64,000 bases of DNA from Austropuccinia psidii (GCA_023105745.1 JALGQZ010000002.1:81919785-81983784), one strand, 5' to 3'; shown: positions 33,574 through 45,800, counted from the stretch's first letter. Numbers and translations are program-made. The notes: generated by a model not told the origin, from the letters alone.

Positions 33574-36500
33574 GCAGTCCTCCAACAGGGGTATTGGTCA
33601 AAAGGGATTCAAATGAGCTGACAACCTTGCTAGTAATTATGTGCCTGGCATTAAAAGTGGATCCAGGGGGTGACGTGGCCCAGAGGTTGCGGGCTGATTG
33701 TCCATTGGGGATTTCCGATCCCAAAGAAAAGCTAGTCCGATCTTTTGATGAGGGAGGAGGGGGTTTTAATAACGGAATTGGGCGGGGTCATCATGGGGAG
33801 GTCTGATCCACTGGGTAATTTTATCAGTTTTTGCTTGGAAGTCATTGAAAAGAGAGCAGGATATGAGGGTGGCATGGAGTTTGAAGCGAGAAATGTGGGA
33901 GTAAAAAGTTGACATTGACTGTGAGTATTACAGTCATATCCTTTAGGCCTTGCAAGCTTAAAGTCTTGTGTTCAAAAACTTTCAATTATGAATAGAATGT
34001 TTGGATACAATGTGAAGAACATCAAGGCTAGATTGGGTTTCTGAGATGAGCAAGGATCTTTTGGATCAGTCATAAAAACTCCCTCAAGAAATAATTTTTG
34101 AGTAGGATTGGATTGGCAATTTTCAATCCATGCCCCACCAGGACCACAGTGCATGAAGGTTTGTGGTGCCCCAAGGAATGGTATCAACATCTTGGAAATG
34201 GTTCCAGGGTGAGAGCCAATAGTATTCTGGTGATAGAGGAGATATAGGAATATGTTTTGTTGATTGTTCCATAGGATAATCCAAGAAGCTAAGTGGGAAT
34301 TATCAGGATTTAAGGCTATATTGTGATTTATTTGAATACAAATATTACTCATCCCGATGCAAAGTGGTTGTGAAGGGGTTGGCATGATGGCTATTATAAA
34401 TTATTTGGGGACAGTTGGAAATTATATGATTGGGAAGGGGTAGCTAAAGGGAATGAAGACCAATAAGCGCAGGTGGAGAACTTCTATGAGAGGCAGCAAT
34501 GGGCTCAAAGGCGGATGGCCTGTGGCTATGTGCATGGTTGTTAGGAAGATGGGCCTCTTGGCCTCATAAGTTTCAATTGAAATTTGGGGCATATATAAAG
34601 GCAAGGTGGCAAGACTGTGGGTTCACCAATATGACTGCTATATAGGCTGCATATTATGGAAGAATAGGTAGACCATGGTTCATATAAACATATCCAAAAT
34701 TGGGTGTTTTGTAGAAGCTTATTGTGCAGTGGCATATGAGTGGCATGCAGCCATGTTTGCTGGTGTGACAGCAAACAATAAGCGTATCTTCCCCAGGTTA
34801 ATTGTTGTACAGTGAACTACTGGGCAATGGTGGGAGTGGATAGGAAAATTTCACTGTGGCGATCTTTTGGTGTGGGCGGGTGAGGTATGTTCAGTGGCGT
34901 GCCACCGAACATGAGTTTGGTTTTGCCTGAAAATTCTTGTGGACTGACGCCTACTGGAATTCCAGTGCCAAATGTGTGGCTTGATCAAAGGGGGCACCGG
35001 CTGTGACCAGTGATCGACTTACACATTCATCCCTATCGCATTTGCGGCTGTTACTCATCCACCCAGATTGTCATCAGGGTATTTCCCGCACGTGTGTGAG
35101 AAACTCCAGAGGAATAGGCCACCCACCCAAGGTACTTTTTGGCTGCAAACCAGGCACCAAAACGTCCACGGGGCGTGTGAGATTGTGTGGCATATGACCT
35201 GCGGTGGCAGATCCCCACGCATAAATAACCAGCCTCAGGGATCATAGGCAGGGGTTATGCTAATTCCTATGAGGCTTAATCAAATCCACGCGCATTGGCC
35301 TCAGGTTTTGGCGCACAAGCAAATAGCTGGTTGGAAGACAGGCATGTAAAAGTTCTGCCAGAAGTGTGAAAGCTCCCTGCATATGAAAGTGTGTGGGGGC
35401 GCGAAAAAGATGCAGGGCCGGCATTTTTTGCCCCAACCTCGGCACCGGAGTGAGTCCACCGTTTGCGTATGACGCAAATCATTAGTCATCCAATTATGCA
35501 CCTTTTACATTAACTTGGATTACACCAGCATCAGTGCCGTAGTTAGGCGGAGCTCTCCAAACACATGCATCAAAGGGACACATTTGAGAAATTTGACTCA
35601 ATGGCTTGGCATGATTGCATGTTACATTCTTGTACAGCTTTTGCTCTGCCCCAACATTGTAGTACATACAAAGGTGTACATAATGCTACGTATTACAGTG
35701 TCGGCTGTACAGATTAGGATGGTGTAATACTACTTCAGCCTGCATGCATATAGCCGATGGGCATCCACCTTCTGATCGTTTGCATTTATATAGCTCATGT
35801 GCCCAATGCTCAGAATTGTGATTCACCTGATTTGCACACGCAAGCTGAGCATTTCATGGTCAAAGGCTCAGTGTGGAAGTTTTTGGTAGAGCCACTGTTG
35901 GAACCATTTTTGCAATACTTCATTGGAAGGCTCAGTTCGGAGCACTTCACCAAAGCGTGTGATAGGCTGGGCCTGGATAAAATGTCATCCAATGCTGTGC
36001 CAAATTCTCAGATTGTGTGCTTACAAAACTGACCTAGCAATTGCGCAGCATGGTGCATTTGATATTGTTATATCAATAGCTCAATAACTGTGCAATTCAA
36101 ATGTTCAGCCACTGAGCATTTCAATTATGACCCCAAAGCAGACCTGAGCAATGGGTCGACCCAAACTCATTCTGTATTCACTTGTCATACAGCAGGCCAA
36201 CCCTTTGTTCAAACTTCATCACCCGGCCATAATGCTAGTATGCTTGCTGCGGTCACCTGTGACCAAATGCACCATGTGCTTTTCTGCATGGGGCATTTGG
36301 GGATTGCACCCACCATGCACATTCAACGAGGCCCCCACAAAAGCCCTCCTTGGTGATCAGGTGGCTATTTGAGGAAACAAAGGGGATCTGACTCAGTCTG
36401 ACAACTCAATCAATTGCAATACTAAGCCAGAACCCCTTTGTTCCTCTGCCTCACGCGGGCATTTCCCTTCTTAGTCACAGCATTGGCTGTGACTGAGCTT

Positions 36501-36987
36501 CAATTTTGCCGACATGCTTTGAAGCTGAGCCTTTGTTGGGTGCTGCAACTTCTGCGATTGGCTCAGCTTCAACATGGTATAAAAGACCATCTTTGCCTGA
36601 CAATCCCTCCACTTTTTTCCAGATCACCTGCTCTTCTCATTTTTGTGCATATTCCCCCTTGTATTCCCCACCTTTCCACTTTTTTCTATTGCACTCCACT
36701 AACCCCACTCCCCTTCCTTCTTGCTTTTTGTTTTTCCTGCTTATACATCCAGAACCCCCCTTTTATCCACCTCATGCGTCTCCTTCATTTAAAACTTTCT
36801 TCAATATTATGTTCCAATATTAATCCTAATTCTTTGTCATGACTTTCCTTTAGACTTTTTCAAACTTCCAACTAGAGCATCTTTATTTTGTTTACGTTTT
36901 AAATTTATAATTCATTGTATGTCATCATTTGTTTTCTTGATTGTTCACTTTCTATTCAGTTACTAACCTGAATTCTCTTGTTTTTAG
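33574..36987. other. Accessory DNA without recognised intact gene
   Basis: Between element D and the next gene lies DNA of higher G+C than the LTRs, especially 34840-35480. A minus-strand open frame at 33972-34385 (137 codons, with HPGTISKMLIPFLGAPQ) and two more at 34422-34774 are not recognised and may be decayed pieces of one gene. 35000-36400 has overlapping short frames on both strands with no family signature. 36480-36800 is C/T-rich. Confidence 0.35.
33672..33723 (+). pseudogene. tRNA-Ser-like remnant
   Basis: GACGTGGCCCAGAGGTT contains an exact Pol III A box (TGGCCCAGAGG, 33676-33686). It is followed by TCCATTGGGGATTTCC, like the anticodon-stem end and variable arm of eukaryotic serine tRNAs. 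The T arm with GGTTCGAATCC is not present afterwards, so this is a truncated tRNA copy or the head of a tRNA-derived SINE. Confidence 0.4.
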
Positions 36988-39593
36988 ATGTTGTGCACTT
37001 TATGCACTAAGCAGGGTATTCCCTGCATTCGCTCCTCAACAACGACTGACGCTTGTGATGCTTGCCAACAAGCACACAAGAAATGCTCGTTCATTTTCCG
37101 ACCCTTCCAACCACGCGGCCAGAGGAGTTCCCACCCAAGATGCCCTCAGGAGGACTCCTTTGTGGTCGATGATTATGAAAGTATTCCTGAGCTGGAATGG
37201 ACACCGGGACCCCAAACAGGCCAACAGGAACAATTCTTGACAATTGGCCCTGTCCTTTCCAGTATCGATTTGTCCACCCATCATCCGATGGTCACTTCAC
37301 TCCTTGACCGGAGCAAAGTGATTATCCAGCTGTCACAACCATGGCAATTCATCCCCTTGGACTTCAATATGGCATATCTATGCCATGTCCAATATATGGC
37401 AATTTGGCCAATTTGGCCTTTTATGGCCATTTCATCATCTGGGCCCAACTTGGGCCTTTCCTGGCCTTTCTCTACTTTTGGGCAATTTTGGTATTCCCCA
37501 GTCAACAGGTGAAATACAGCCCAAGAAGCTGTATTTGGCTTTAAATTCAGTTTCTGCGCATTTGCTCACTTTTGTACATTTTGCACATTTTTGCGCATTT
37601 GCGCACTTTGTGCAAATACAGTTTTAAGGCTGTATGAGCTGTATTTGGCCAAATACCTCAAGAGACACTCTGACACCTCTGAAGCCCTCCAAAACCAAAT
37701 TTCACCAATATCCTCCTGGCGTCATCTCTAAAGACTTATGGCCATTTTCAACCTCCAATAACCAAAATGCCATATATGGTGTTATACACCATTATGCATC
37801 TTTTTTCAGCAGCAATCCACTGGCGGCAATATCATCTGGTTATTTCAACCTTCCATCAGGCCATCCAGTCATGTCATCAAGACGATTCATCAAGGCTCAA
37901 GGGCAAGTGTCAAAACATCAAATACCAATGACGCCATCAAGCAGTCATTGGTTATTCTCACTCCAAGTATTCCTTCCAAGGGAATACTGTCAATTCATTC
38001 TCAAGGTTTATTCAAGAGGCAGTTACAAAAGGAGTTGTCAAGTGTCAAAGCTCCACTCAATCCATCTTGGCAACCACCTTCATTTCAATACAGTCTGGAT
38101 CCAACAAGAACTGTATTTCATTTTCAAGTGTGGGAAATTCATTCAACCCATTTCAATTTCAATATTAGCCAGCTGTATCAATTTCCAAAACAATCAATAC
38201 AGCGTCAAGGATCAATACAAATTGGTTTTCAGCCTTAAGAACTCAAGCTCACAACTTTTCACATATACCGGCTACCCTTTCCACCCTGGGGGGTTTTCCT
38301 TCAGTTAATTAATATACTTTGATTTATTTTTATCTCTATTTCCTTTTCATTTTAGTTAAGCAAATACTGATATTATTAAGTCAGTCATTTAGCACTTTTC
38401 TCCTATTCTTTCCTCACCTGTCAATGGATATTTGGTGGCCATATTCTTACTAATTCCATTGTTCATTTTGGCAGGTCAAAACAGTGATTAAGGACTTACT
38501 TGGTTGGCTCTTTGGCCATTTGGCTTCCCTTTCCTCTTATTGCATCTCATCTTGTACCTGCATATCTTTTAGAGGAATTCATTCTTATTATTTTTATTCT
38601 TTATTCTTTTGGAGTCTTCCAAGTGAGTTCCCTGATTGCTGAGTGCCAGGCCACTCTTGTATTTCTGTCCAAGAGCCCCTGTGACACTGGCCAATGAAGG
38701 ATGGTGACGGAAAAAGGAAATTCGAGCTTGGGCCAATTGTCACCATGTCTTGTCATCCATGGGATTCAAACGCCAAAGTAAGTTTTCTTTTTCCTCCTTA
38801 ATTCATTTCCATTCATGCAATCATACTGACTTTTTTCCATTACACATAGAACAAAACCCACCAAATCCCCCCCCCAACAAGACTCACCCGTTCCACATAT
38901 GCCTGCAAACAAGCCCCGCAGCAACCCACTCCAGGCCCGAGTGGCACCCCATGGTCGGAGGACTTATCCCGCTGTAAGCAGCCAACTTTCGCATCAAGTT
39001 AACTGACTCTTCCTCCTTTTGTAGAACCCTCCCAACACAATGAGCCACGTATTCCTGGCCCAAGTCCATCTTCCAAGCCACATGAGGACGTTCTGACTTG
39101 TGAGCCAGAACCTGAGGTGGCTCTGACGCAATCCACGGAGGACCCTTTTGGTAAGTTACCACTTCTCTTTCTTTACTCCTATCAACTTTTCCTCACCCCT
39201 CCTTTGATCATCTCCAGCTCGTCCCACTACTCCCCACTCTGTAATCATCATTGACAATACGCCCATCGGATCCCCCCCTCCCCATTCTCCTTCCCAGACA
39301 ACGCCACCTTCCCCTTGTGTGACCCCTCATTCCGATGATGACACTTGCCAGGAATTTACCGACTTACGACTGACTTTGATGATTCCTTGAGCCATCGTCC
39401 ACAAATTAATCAACCAAATCTTGTTGGAGCAACACCACTTGCTCCACATGATTCCTTTCGTGGATGCAGCTCATTGAAATGAGATGCACCCAGAATTCCG
39501 GGAGGAACTAAACAGCCTCCTTTGCCAGGCACTGGAGGCTTATCCAAAGGAGGAAATCACCAGGATGGTCTCCAAATATCTAGAAAATAAAAA
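36988..39593 (+). pseudogene. Multi-exon Cys6-cluster gene, probably disrupted
   Basis: After TTGTTTTTAG the ATG at 36988 opens MLCTLCTKQGIPC, nine codons, then CDACQQAHKKC, i.e. C-x2-C-x6-C-x9-C-x2-C-x6-C, the Zn(2)-Cys(6) spacing. An acidic/Pro-rich stretch (VVDDYESIPELEWTPGPQ) follows. From about 37330 the sequence changes character for some 1.3 kb. Further right, introns 38778-38849, 38974-39024 and 39151-39217 each have GTAAG donors and AG ends (two with a CTGAC branch-like motif), flanking exons rich in Pro/Ser/Thr. The last exon runs to about 39593. Stops in the joined exons suggest decay. I recall a similar multicopy rust family, unverified. It could regulate transcription or belong to a transposon; sequence alone does not decide. 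Confidence 0.5.
37331..38700. other. TGGCC-rich and TTTGCGCA-rich insertion-like segment
   Basis: The segment is compositionally unlike the exons around it. It has many TGGCC/GGCCAT words (37380-37500), a cluster of TTTGCGCA-like words (37555-37615), and AGCTGTATTTGGC twice about 110 bases apart (near 37528 and 37638), the second continuing into its own inverse CCAAATAC. Its ends and any target duplication could not be fixed. Confidence 0.35.
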
Positions 39594-40019
39594 ATAAAAA
39601 AATCTTTTTCCTCTTATTTAATTTTGTAATATGCTCTTTTAAATTAGTTTGTTGTAATCAATACATGCTTTTTTCCATTTTTGTTATATTATTTCTTCCC
39701 ATGAGACTCTCCTTTTTGGCCATTTGTGCAAATCACCTATTGTGTGATAATAATCTTTGTAAGTGCCCCACCAAATGTTTCAGTCAATATTTCTTGGTGT
39801 GAACCTCTTTGGCCAAAAATGCGCAAATAGTCACCATTATGGCCTCCTATATTTTCTTCTGATATTGTTGACAACCATATCAGATCTTAACTGTAAAAAT
39901 GGGGGTGTTCCCTGCATGTGAGCAATCCACTGCAGATTCATGATACATTGCCTTTCCTATGGTCACACGCTATTAATCTTAGTCATGTATTGAATTTTCA
40001 GGAGCCTTCACAAGCGGAA
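39594..40019. other. Spacer, no gene seen
   Basis: This AT-rich spacer follows the Cys6 gene, with no recognisable coding or RNA gene. Confidence 0.5.
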
Positions 40020-40345
40020 GGATTTGTGTGTGAATTGTTGGAAGCCTGCACCGGTGTAAGGAGTTTTTTGAATTGTTGGGAACCTTCAAAAGCATCAGGA
40101 TTTGTGTGTTAATTGTTGGAAGACTGCACAGGCATAAGGAATTTTCAAATTGTCAGAACCTGCACAAGCATAAGCATTCGCATGTGAATTGTCCAAAGCC
40201 TGCACCGGCCTCAGGAATTGTTTGAACTGTCGGGAAACTGCATAAGCGTCAGGATTGGCATGTGAATTATCAAAAGCCTTCCCTGGCATAAGCAATTGTT
40301 TGAGTTATTGGGAACCTGCACAAGCGTAAGGATTCGCGTGTGACG
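40020..40345 (-). repeat. 78-bp minisatellite with 39-bp half-units
   Basis: Units start at 40020, 40098, 40174, 40252 and 40330 (GGATTTGTGTG, GGATTTGTGTG, GCATTCGCATG, GGATTGGCATG, GGATTCGCGTG), i.e. periods of 78, 76, 78 and 78. Each unit holds two related halves (AATTGTTGGAAGCCTGCAC... and AATTGTTGGGAACCT...). Since 78 = 26 codons, the minus strand encodes a peptide repeat with DNSHAN and AYA motifs in one open frame. It may be a remnant of a repeat-protein exon. Confidence 0.7.
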
Positions 40346-40529
40346 CTTCAGGAACCAGGACAAGCATACGGTGGCATCCCACCGTACATAATCCATTTCA
40401 CCCCTTTTTCATGTGAGCCACCCTATCTCCCCAATTTCAACCCATCAAAACCAGGTGTATGCGGTACTGCACATTACCACACCCTTATTCTCCAATAACC
40501 CTCTAAGTCCCAGATGCATCCACACTACC

Positions 40530-41807
40530 TCATTCTTCTAAATGGGATGAGATTGTATTACCATCCCTGATTTTATAGCCCGCTCTCTTGCCAATCTCAT
40601 AATAGCTGTGGCTTTTTCGCCACATTCTTTTTGCTAACCTGCTTGAGCATTGCATGGACATACCCACTAGTGTTGTGCTTTCGTTGTCCTGTGCTGGATA
40701 AGTATAATGAGCAAATGTACTACTGGCCCACACTACCTGAATTAGGCCATGACATTTGGATAGATCAATCCAAAAATGCTCATTTGGGAAAATCAATTTT
40801 CCCCCTGTACACCGCTTTGATGAATCTCTTTGAATTTGGGCGGTCCGCTTATCAGATTGAAACCACCATCCCAAAGCATACAGTAATGCATCCTTATCCA
40901 GATGAGGTGAGTTTTTGAATCCATTCATGGTGAAAGTGAGTGCAGAAGCAAACTTGAATGCACCCTGATTTGCAGGAATATTGGCTTCACAGTTGATTTG
41001 ATCAAAAGACAGAACCCCCAATCACTTGTAGCAATTTTGAATATTCTGAAATAGGTTATCCCCAACATATTGTAAGGATTGACCTAGAATGTGACCCACA
41101 GAGCTAAGATTGGCACCTGAGTTCCGCCATTCATCTTTTGCGTTTTCAATTTTCCTGAGACTTCCATACAGAACAAATTGTTCATTCTTTGTTCTGCATT
41201 TGCGCCACCCAATCGCGAACATAAATTCCTCCAGTAATGCCCCATTTGTTGCAATTGGGTTGGTGAATCTTCTTTTGCGAAATAAGAATTGTGATAATTA
41301 ATCCCATTGATTGACCTCGACTTCACTCATTGTTGTGAATGGTCTGAATTCAACAAGGGCAATGAGTAATCTGTTTGAAGAGAAAATTGCCACACGCCCA
41401 AAGTGAATGAGTTTGATCTGATTGACATCCACAGGCCTCTGAATTTCTCTTGGGGTCATATTTGCTGATACTGGAATTGATATTTGTGCTGTTGGTCGAG
41501 AGGAGGAAAAAAACTTATTCTTTTGGGTGATTTTGCCCTCATCTGTATTTTGGAATGTCCCACTATTCCTGAGTGGGTGAGGCATCACTTTGTGTTGAAG
41601 CAGACAAGATATCAGATACTGCTTCCTCCCATTTGAACCTAAGGCCTTTTGAGTCCAGAATGGTACCCAATGCCCCAGGATCTTTATTGAGCACACATCC
41701 TTTGACTTCCCTGTTGGAGCCCACATGACATTGGCTCGATCTGAACCGACTAAAGCCAATGTTCTTCCATGGGGCCCAATGAGGGTTCCACATAAATGCG
41801 GAAGCAT
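40530..41807 (-). pseudogene. TET/JBP-like 2OG-Fe(II) dioxygenase, two internal stops
   Basis: One continuous minus-strand frame of about 425 codons is interrupted only by TAA (after VEVNQWD, 41298-41300) and TGA (after QNCYK, 41022-41024). The C-terminal part has NSPHLDKDALLYALGWWF, with the HxD iron ligands, then GGKLIFPNEHFWIDL and STFAHYTYPAQD with a possible distal histidine, and SRRLAK-like SSRLAKRMW. This matches my recollection of the Tet-like 2OG-Fe(II) oxygenase family expanded in basidiomycetes and often linked to KDZ-type DNA transposons. The enzyme would oxidise methylated bases. The stops make this copy inactive. Neighbouring transposase was not identified. Confidence 0.6.
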
Positions 41808-41822
41808 ATATATATATATATA
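41807..41822. repeat. (TA)n microsatellite
   Basis: About eight TA dinucleotides. Confidence 0.85.
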
Positions 41823-42452
41823 CTGAGAATAAGCGAGCCACTCACACTTTCCTTCCTCCCACCAATGCTTTCCAGCGAGTTCCCTTTTTTGTGAATGGCA
41901 TGCTTGCAGCAGAAAATGAAATTAAACCAAATTATGACTTAATTATTAGTATCACCTAAATTTGATTTCGGTCAATGAATATTTTCAATTGTGGCTAAAA
42001 ATAAAATATCACACCTGACCTTCACGAATTCATGATCTCAAGTTCCTGAACCTGAAAATTGCAGTGGATAGTGCATTATTCAATTTGATATATTGATGTT
42101 CCCATTCAATCACTTTCGAATCCAACCATGTGGAATATCATAAGCACGCAGGAATGCAATATGCACCCTGCTGCGGATCCCTAATTATCCTAGTCCTCTT
42201 GAAACAAACAGGGCCATTTGGCCTATTATGGGCTGGCGGGAAGTAATAAAACCCACTCCCCGCAATGCGCCCGCATGTGCTAATCACGGGCACAACTGCC
42301 TGAGTCAGTTTGCATCTTGTTGGAGTATTTTCAATGGTGTACGGAGGCATGCCTCCATACAATTATTATTGGTATTCATACTGTGGCATCTGGGCAGTAG
42401 TAGGATAGGTAGTCTCAATTATTAAATTCATAAATAACTTTGCAAAATTCAA
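41823..42452. other. Spacer, no gene seen
   Basis: There is no recognisable coding, RNA or repeat feature beyond short shadow frames. Confidence 0.5.
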
Positions 42453-42890
42453 TTACAATCTATCTAGTACAAAGCTAATCTTAAACAGGTCAATCCTGGT
42501 TGTAAGTTTAGCTGACCTGGGTACAGTCAATGTGACCTCATCACTTGAAACAAGACCACGCTTTGCCACCCAGGCATCACCAAAGTCTAATACTAAGCAT
42601 TGTGCAAATTCAAATCTAAGAGGTACAGCGGGGTTAAAAGACTCTGATGAGAAGAAACTTTTATTCGGTAAATTACATATATACTTATTAGTACGTAGCC
42701 ACACCGGCTCCACTAGATTTTTACCCTCTGAAGGTTTTTCGGAAATGTCAATGGGTGATAAAGCCCCTTTAACTGAGCTGGTTCTCCAGTCATCTGGGCA
42801 TACCATTAAACCACAAACCCCTGCCACACAGAAAGCCGCTAATATACCATAACAAATTCGATTTATTCCGAGATTCTTGTGACACCTCAA
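42453..42890 (-). CDS. Unrecognised open frame, 145 codons
   Basis: The predicted peptide has a hydrophobic stretch near its N-terminus (ICYGILAAFCVAGVCGLMV) that could be a membrane segment, followed by a neutral 110-residue part. I recognise no family. The opposite strand is also open for about 106 codons, so coding is uncertain; it may be a fragment of a decayed gene. Confidence 0.25.
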   Translation of the reverse strand: MRCHKNLGINRICYGILAAFCVAGVCGLMVCPDDWRTSSVKGALSPIDISEKPSEGKNLVEPVWLRTNKYICNLPNKSFFSSESFNPAVPLRFEFAQCLVLDFGDAWVAKRGLVSSDEVTLTVPRSAKLTTRIDLFKISFVLDRL

Positions 42891-45364
42891 AAGATCTTTG
42901 ATGGCCTCATTTTTTTCGAGCTCGTAAGTTTTCCTTTGATGCCATTGACTTTGACCTTTTTATGTGCACATACCATGTTGTACGCAACCATCAAGTGGAT
43001 AACTTATCCATTAGATCCTCCAGGCTCTTGTGCAGCTTTGTTGATATCTCATTGTCAGCCCTGCCACCTTCAATGCTAAGCTGTGTTGCACGTTGCTTCA
43101 GTTTACTCAAGCAGGAGGCAAGGTATTTAACTGCTCCCTGTTCAAGTCCAAGAGGATTGGTCTAATTTGATGTTGGTGCTACATATGGTTTGGGTGCAAT
43201 CACATTGTATGAGACTAAACTAATGGATTCAAACATAACATTTGCCCAAAAGGTTTTAACTGGATTGGCGGGGTAAAGAAGGCTCTGAACCATTTTGAAG
43301 AAGGAGTGTTCAGATTTTGGGAGATTATCTGGAGGTTTAGCTGATTCCTTCATCAATTTGAGATTCCAAATGTTGTTATCAAAAAGTGCTTCTGTTTCTG
43401 TTGGCTTAAAAGAATCTAACCCTGAATATTGCAATTTATATCACCAGTCAACAGCCAATAATCATGTTTCATGCACAAAGATAAAACTCACCTGCCATCT
43501 CAAGGTACTCAAGCCAGGCCGACATTTTAAGCTCTTGGCTACTGATCACCTTAATACCAATGGGCAGGAATGTATGAGCATCCTTTGTTGGTAAATTGTC
43601 CCATCAATTTTTGTAAATACTATTGATATTATCAAGCCCCCTTTTCCATGATTGTTGAGTAATATTGGAATGATAATTCAAAATTTCTCCAAACTCTTCC
43701 ATGCAGGATAAAAATATTCCTTGAAAATTACCAGAGGATGACACTTTGGGCTCAGGGTCAGGAATTATATCAGTCATATCTTGTCCCATTGTATCATGTT
43801 TAAGTCTCTCCCTTTCTTGAAAGGCATGAGGGGTTTCATTGAGTATGGGGGGGCTTTCAGTATGCGGAGGTCAATTATCAATATGGCCCACTTTAACATT
43901 GATCATTTCATCACCCTGATCCCGGGAATCTTTTTCTGCTTCAAAAGTACAGCGTTTTTTGTTGGTTTTTTTGGTGGCATGTATATTTGGTCTTTTTCCT
44001 AATCCTTTGCCTGGAGATCCTTCAGTTAGAGATTCTCCCACCTCCACACCTGCCCATATATGGTAAGCAGCCATTTTGATGTTTTTGTACTGAATTAGTA
44101 ATGGACTTATGGTTCAAATCCATTTTGAGGAGGCTCATTGCTTCAGCAATCTGTTGACACACATAATCAGGAATTTTACTATCATTTTGAATATTTTAGA
44201 GCCTTGGGATTGTTTGAGAAATGTTTGAGACAAATTGTTCCTTGGATATAATTTCCACCTCCCCACTGAAAATTATTTCATCTTTCCCAGCATCTTCTTT
44301 CGGTGAACAAGGCTCAACAGTCTTTTCCTTCTCCTAGCTTTTAAAATTTGGTTTCTGAGAGCTTGGAGGTTGAGCTGAAATAAAGGCTATGACAAAAGTA
44401 TCAGGTCTCGAGATACTACAAATATTAAAGATAAATCTATTCTCACATTCCGGAAGAACTGGTGGATCTGGATTACTTTCATGTGCCAGGCTCTCTACTT
44501 CAATGGCTAATTCATGACTACTGACCATATCAGAGATTTCACCTCCACTCTCTGGGGCTGAAGTTGTTTGTTCATGGAATTCAGTTGAATTTTACAGGGT
44601 TTGGGGCATAGCGGGGGTAGTTTATTAAGTAAATAGATGGTGACAAGCTGATTTATAACCCCATTGAAAATTGTAGAATAAAAAGATCAAAATTGAAGGA
44701 AAAAGGCAGGAGTTCTGAAAGTGGTGGAAGTAAAATAAGTTCAAGATCACTGATTCTTTGTTAGTTAATATCAATATTGGAGAGTTTTGGAAAGTTTGAA
44801 AGAAGTTAAATATTAATTTAAATCAGTTCAATAGTTAGTGAATTTTCTAGAAAAATACATTTCAGAACCACAAGCTGACCAAAAGAATCCTGCCCATCAA
44901 CAGCCTTGGAACCTTCCATCCATATCTATTGAGCTTTTCATGGATTTTCAAAAGATGATTTGTTGGGAAATTCAAGCAGGTGATGTGTTGCAAATTATTT
45001 CATATCATTCAAATGAAATCACTCCCCTGTGAGACATTGAATAAAGTTGACTAGTTAGAAACCTACTAAATTCAACTTTTGAACTATTCAATTCTCATGA
45101 GGTAAGGACTAAGCAAATTGTTCCATTTGAATGATATGAAATAAAATGGTTTTGTCAGGGAAACAGAAGATACAATTAAAGTATTAAATAGTCCACTTAT
45201 TAGGTTTAAATTTTTGAGCCTCATGATTTAAACCCTAACCACAACATTGTTAATATACCTACCAATTTCCCCCCAGAACCTGTTGGCAGAGATGGCCACT
45301 CATCATATCTCCCTGATTGCGTTTATCATTTATGCCAACAAGCCACCGTACCCTATGGATCTAG
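42891..45364. other. Decayed accessory DNA with short minus-strand frames
   Basis: Short minus-strand frames at 43434-43162, 43789-43604, 44074-43871 and 44528-44334 have protein-like composition (for example DPEPKVSSSGNFQGIFL) but no recognised family. Together they could be one long-decayed gene. 44640-45240 is AT-rich with nothing identifiable. Confidence 0.3.
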
Positions 45365-45800
45365 TACCTGAGCGTAAGGATTGTAAGCGGCGGAGAGGAT
45401 TAGGCATAAGGGGGGTCAAGGGTGGTGTCAGAGGCATATCTTGAGGGAGCTGTAGGAGCATAAGAATTGTAAGCGGCAGAGAAGAAAAGGCAGGGGTGGT
45501 GAGGGCAGAGATGGGGGCTGCAGGAGCATAAGGATCAGGCCAGTGCGCACTGCGAGCATAAGGATGGTAAGCAGCATTGGAGGCATGTTGGGCAGGTGCG
45601 AGGAGGTGTAAGGGGGGGTGAGGGCGGTGTTGGAGGCATAACTTGAGGGCCCTGCAGCAGCATAAGGATTTTAAGCCAAGGAGAATATGAGGCTGGGGTG
45701 CAGAAGCGTAAGGAGTGGTGAGGGCGGAGATGGGGGGGCAGTGTCGGAGTTTCATCTGGAGGGGGACATGGGTGCATAAGCATGCTAAGTGTCAGAGAGG
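45365..45800 (-). repeat. Imperfect repeats around GCATAAGGATTGTAAGC
   Basis: Diverged copies of a GCATAAGGATtGTAAGC-type motif recur near 45370, 45458, 45524, 45556, 45660, 45706 and 45772, with G-rich spacers (GGTGAGGGCGGAGATGGGGG). The minus strand therefore gives open, Pro/Leu/Ser-rich frames, which I attribute to the repeats. Confidence 0.5.

Noticed and set aside
33972..34385. 137-codon minus-strand frame as a host gene
   Set aside because: No recognised motif and no supporting splice or start context; kept only as part of an unassigned stretch.
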